This document shows, in pieces, positions 5,629-7,149 of a DNA stretch of 7,149 nt (position 1 is its first letter; each line of letters begins with the position of its first letter). A program made the translations under genes and the position numbers. The notes beneath the pieces were generated by a model that was not told the origin of the DNA, did no database searches, and was given only the letters and a program-made list of their open reading frames with translations. The stretch is from Anaerolineae bacterium (GTDB lineage Bacteria; Chloroflexota; Anaerolineae; UBA1429). The stretch spans positions 1-7,149 of the forward strand of contig JAFGLK010000129.1 in the NCBI GenBank assembly GCA_016928125.1, given 5' to 3'.

Positions 5629-6795
5629 CTACACCTCGGTGAGGCCGGCGAACTCGACCGAGCGGCTCCAGGTCTCGCGTTCCTGGCCTTCATCGTCGAA
5701 ACGCGGGCTGCGCGGTGCGCTCACGCCAGGCAGTTGTATCTCCCGGGCGGCGCTCGCCACGGAGACACTCGGCATGGCGCGACTCAGCGCCCCAACGAGG
5801 CCTCGTAACCAACCCAGCGACAACCAATAGCGTGTGCCCCAGGAGCCCCTGTAGGTGTGCACCCAACCCGCGCCGTCGAGGTCGATGCGCTGGCGCCAGG
5901 AGGTGTGATCCAGTACGTAGGCGTCGCCCATCGCCTGATCGATCAGGTTGTAGAGCGACATGATGGGGTAGGCTCGCGGCGCCGGATAGCTGGCGTGAGA
6001 TCCGGCTGCCACATAGGCATGCGGATGGGTGCCCGTCTTGTGCACATCGGGATCATCCCACGGCTCTGTCATGCGCGAGTGATGCCCCAGGTAGCAGATA
6101 TAGGCTGGCGGCTCGATCACACGTCGTCCCCCATCGAGATCAAAGAAGAGCTGGATGCCCTCCCAGTCCCCTTCATGATCGTTGAATCCGTCAAAGCCGA
6201 TGGCCCAGTCGTTGTAGGCGTAAAAGAACCAGTACTGCAGATTCAGAAAGCGCCCCTGTCGTACGGTGCGATAGTAGTAGGTCTCGGGGGGCCTGCCCTG
6301 CGGGAAGGCGGCATAGTGCTCGAGCGCAGAGGCCCGCGTATCGTCGGGCAGCCTGAAGCGAGGCAGCTCAGAGCGCGCGTCGCCTCCCCGACCGAAGGCC
6401 AGGAGCTTGTTCCACCAGAAACGTCGCGCGGCCCCCGCCGTATTGGGACTGAACCAATCGTACAGTCCGCGCGCGATGTCGTCCGACCAGGCAGCCGCGG
6501 GGGAGTGGGCCCAGCGCGCCAGCAATTCTAGCGTGTCCTTGCTCCAGTCAGCCGCAACATCGCGGCCCATCAGAGGGCCACGCGTCACAGAGCGTAGGAA
6601 CGTCTCCTGGCCGGGATCAAGACTGGCCAGGTCAGTCGGACGCACTCTGCCGTACGGGATCAGCGGCTGTTGCTCCTCGGCGCGATACAGCGCCGCATAG
6701 GAGAGGAAATCCTCGACAGACATGGGGTAGAAACGCTCCCCCTGCGCAAAGTGCAAGATGGGCGCGTAACGCTCGTGCAGATCTGCTTCAGTCAT
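5629..6795 (-). CDS. Vps62/DUF946-family protein
   Basis: The protein has 388 residues. Its hallmark segments fit the Vps62 (DUF946) family: YAPILHFAQGERFYPMSVE (10-28), LQYWFFYAYNDW (186-197), FNDHEGDWEGIQLFFD (204-219), YLGHHSR (235-241), and HPHAYVAAGSHASYP (257-271). A WGTRYW segment follows at 319-324. The family is named after a yeast vacuolar sorting factor and occurs in fungi, plants and bacteria; its biochemistry is not settled. The repeated His and Asp residues in HEGDWE and GSHASY look like a metal or active site, but that is inference. There is no signal peptide or clear membrane segment, so the location is unknown. The ATG at 6795 is preceded by GAGGGGA at about 8-nt spacing, and the conserved block begins ten residues in, so the start is well supported. 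The downstream neighbour is the DOMON lipoprotein. The C-terminal 50 residues are less conserved in appearance. Confidence 0.88.
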   Translation of the reverse strand: MTEADLHERYAPILHFAQGERFYPMSVEDFLSYAALYRAEEQQPLIPYGRVRPTDLASLDPGQETFLRSVTRGPLMGRDVAADWSKDTLELLARWAHSPAAAWSDDIARGLYDWFSPNTAGAARRFWWNKLLAFGRGGDARSELPRFRLPDDTRASALEHYAAFPQGRPPETYYYRTVRQGRFLNLQYWFFYAYNDWAIGFDGFNDHEGDWEGIQLFFDLDGGRRVIEPPAYICYLGHHSRMTEPWDDPDVHKTGTHPHAYVAAGSHASYPAPRAYPIMSLYNLIDQAMGDAYVLDHTSWRQRIDLDGAGWVHTYRGSWGTRYWLSLGWLRGLVGALSRAMPSVSVASAAREIQLPGVSAPRSPRFDDEGQERETWSRSVEFAGLTEV

Positions 6796-6923
6796 CTCTC
6801 AGTTCCCCTCGCCGAACCCCAGTGCCAGGGGCAGCGGCAATATCTCTTGCTGGACGCGGCAACTGGCCTTGCTCTTGCGCGAGACACGATTCGCTCTCCA
6901 GTCTCTCTCGCGGTGTGTGGACC

Positions 6924-6952
6924 ATTGTAAACGGCATGCACGCCTGAGGCAA
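6924..6952 (-). promoter_or_regulatory. Candidate promoter of the Vps62-family gene
   Basis: TTGCCT (6952-6947) and TACAAT (6929-6924) on the minus strand are 17 nt apart, matching the sigma-70 consensus at four and five of six positions. The start site would be near 6917, giving a leader of about 120 nt. No clear promoter lies between the Vps62 and lipoprotein genes, so both may be read from here. Confidence 0.4.
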
Positions 6953-7052
6953 CCGCTAGCGTCCGCGCCGTATGAGTCGGCCTGTGTGGCCCATCTTCGG
7001 ACCATCTTGTCTCGTTGTGCCCTCCTCTTCGTCTCTCATCCATCCAATGCCT

Positions 7053-7071
7053 CAGTTTACGGCCGTAACTG
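7053..7071. promoter_or_regulatory. 19-bp near-perfect palindrome, possible operator
   Basis: The plus strand reads CAGTTTACGGCCGTAACTG. The centre TTACGGCCGTAA is a perfect 12-bp palindrome, and the flanks continue the symmetry with one extra T. It lies about 100 bp upstream of the candidate Vps62 promoter. A dimeric repressor or activator site is possible, or a site serving a gene beyond the right edge. Confidence 0.3.
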
Positions 7072-7149
7072 TTCACATTTGGGGGGACGAATCTGCGCGA
7101 CCCACAACCTGCGGATGCCAGGGCATGCTTTGGCGGTGCATCTTGGGCC

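Larger units (their letters stand above)
6796..7149. other. Region without a defensible gene upstream of the Vps62-family gene
   Basis: These 354 bp hold the candidate promoter and the palindrome described separately. One minus-strand frame stays open from the window edge to a TGA that overlaps the Vps62-family ATG as ATGA. Its translation is rich in Arg, His, Trp and Cys and has no recognisable motif, so I do not call it a gene. No tRNA or terminator is seen. Confidence 0.45.

Noticed and set aside
5857..6531. A 224-codon plus-strand open frame
   Set aside because: It is antisense to the Vps62-family gene, whose conserved blocks cover the same bases.
7077..7149. C-terminal end of a minus-strand gene entering from the right edge
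   Set aside because: One frame ends at a TGA near 7075 after about 23 codons containing MPWHPQVVGRADSS. It is too short and has no motif I can recognise, so it cannot be called.

Overview
The window is GC-rich bacterial DNA. Nearly all its genes lie on the minus strand, so the biological reading direction runs from high to low coordinates. A lipoprotein with a long Pro/Thr/Ala linker built on VPPT and PTPT units is a style common in Chloroflexota (Anaerolineae-like lineages). That phylum is my best guess, but it rests on style rather than on a marker gene. 

Layout from the right edge. Positions 6796-7149 hold no gene I can defend, but they contain a candidate promoter (about 6924-6952) and a near-perfect 19-bp palindrome (7053-7071). 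Next come a Vps62/DUF946-family protein (5629-6795) and a DOMON-domain lipoprotein (4694-5500), then a small YccF-family membrane protein (4154-4519) that ends in a good intrinsic terminator (4083-4124). Just beyond that terminator, a promoter with a perfect TATAAT box (4014-4042) starts a three-gene unit. The unit consists of a structured leader of about 170 nt, aspartate kinase (2429-3835), aspartate-semialdehyde dehydrogenase (1329-2393), and a HAD-like protein (190-1332) that overlaps the dehydrogenase through ATGA. At the left edge the last 34 codons of an FGGY-type sugar kinase run in on the plus strand (2-106), convergent with the HAD gene. 

Functionally, the aspartate kinase and semialdehyde dehydrogenase catalyse the first two steps from aspartate toward lysine, threonine, methionine and isoleucine. 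The kinase has two ACT domains of the ThrA type but carries no homoserine dehydrogenase domain, and no such gene is in view. The HAD protein is translationally coupled to this pathway. Its motifs appear in the order IV, I, II, III, which suggests a circularly permuted HAD fold; its substrate is unknown. The Vps62 and DOMON genes form a separate same-strand pair of two families better known from eukaryotes. 

The observations most worth a second look are the HAD motif order, the lysC leader RNA, and the Vps62/DOMON pair. I do not see a mobile element, CRISPR array, tRNA or rRNA.
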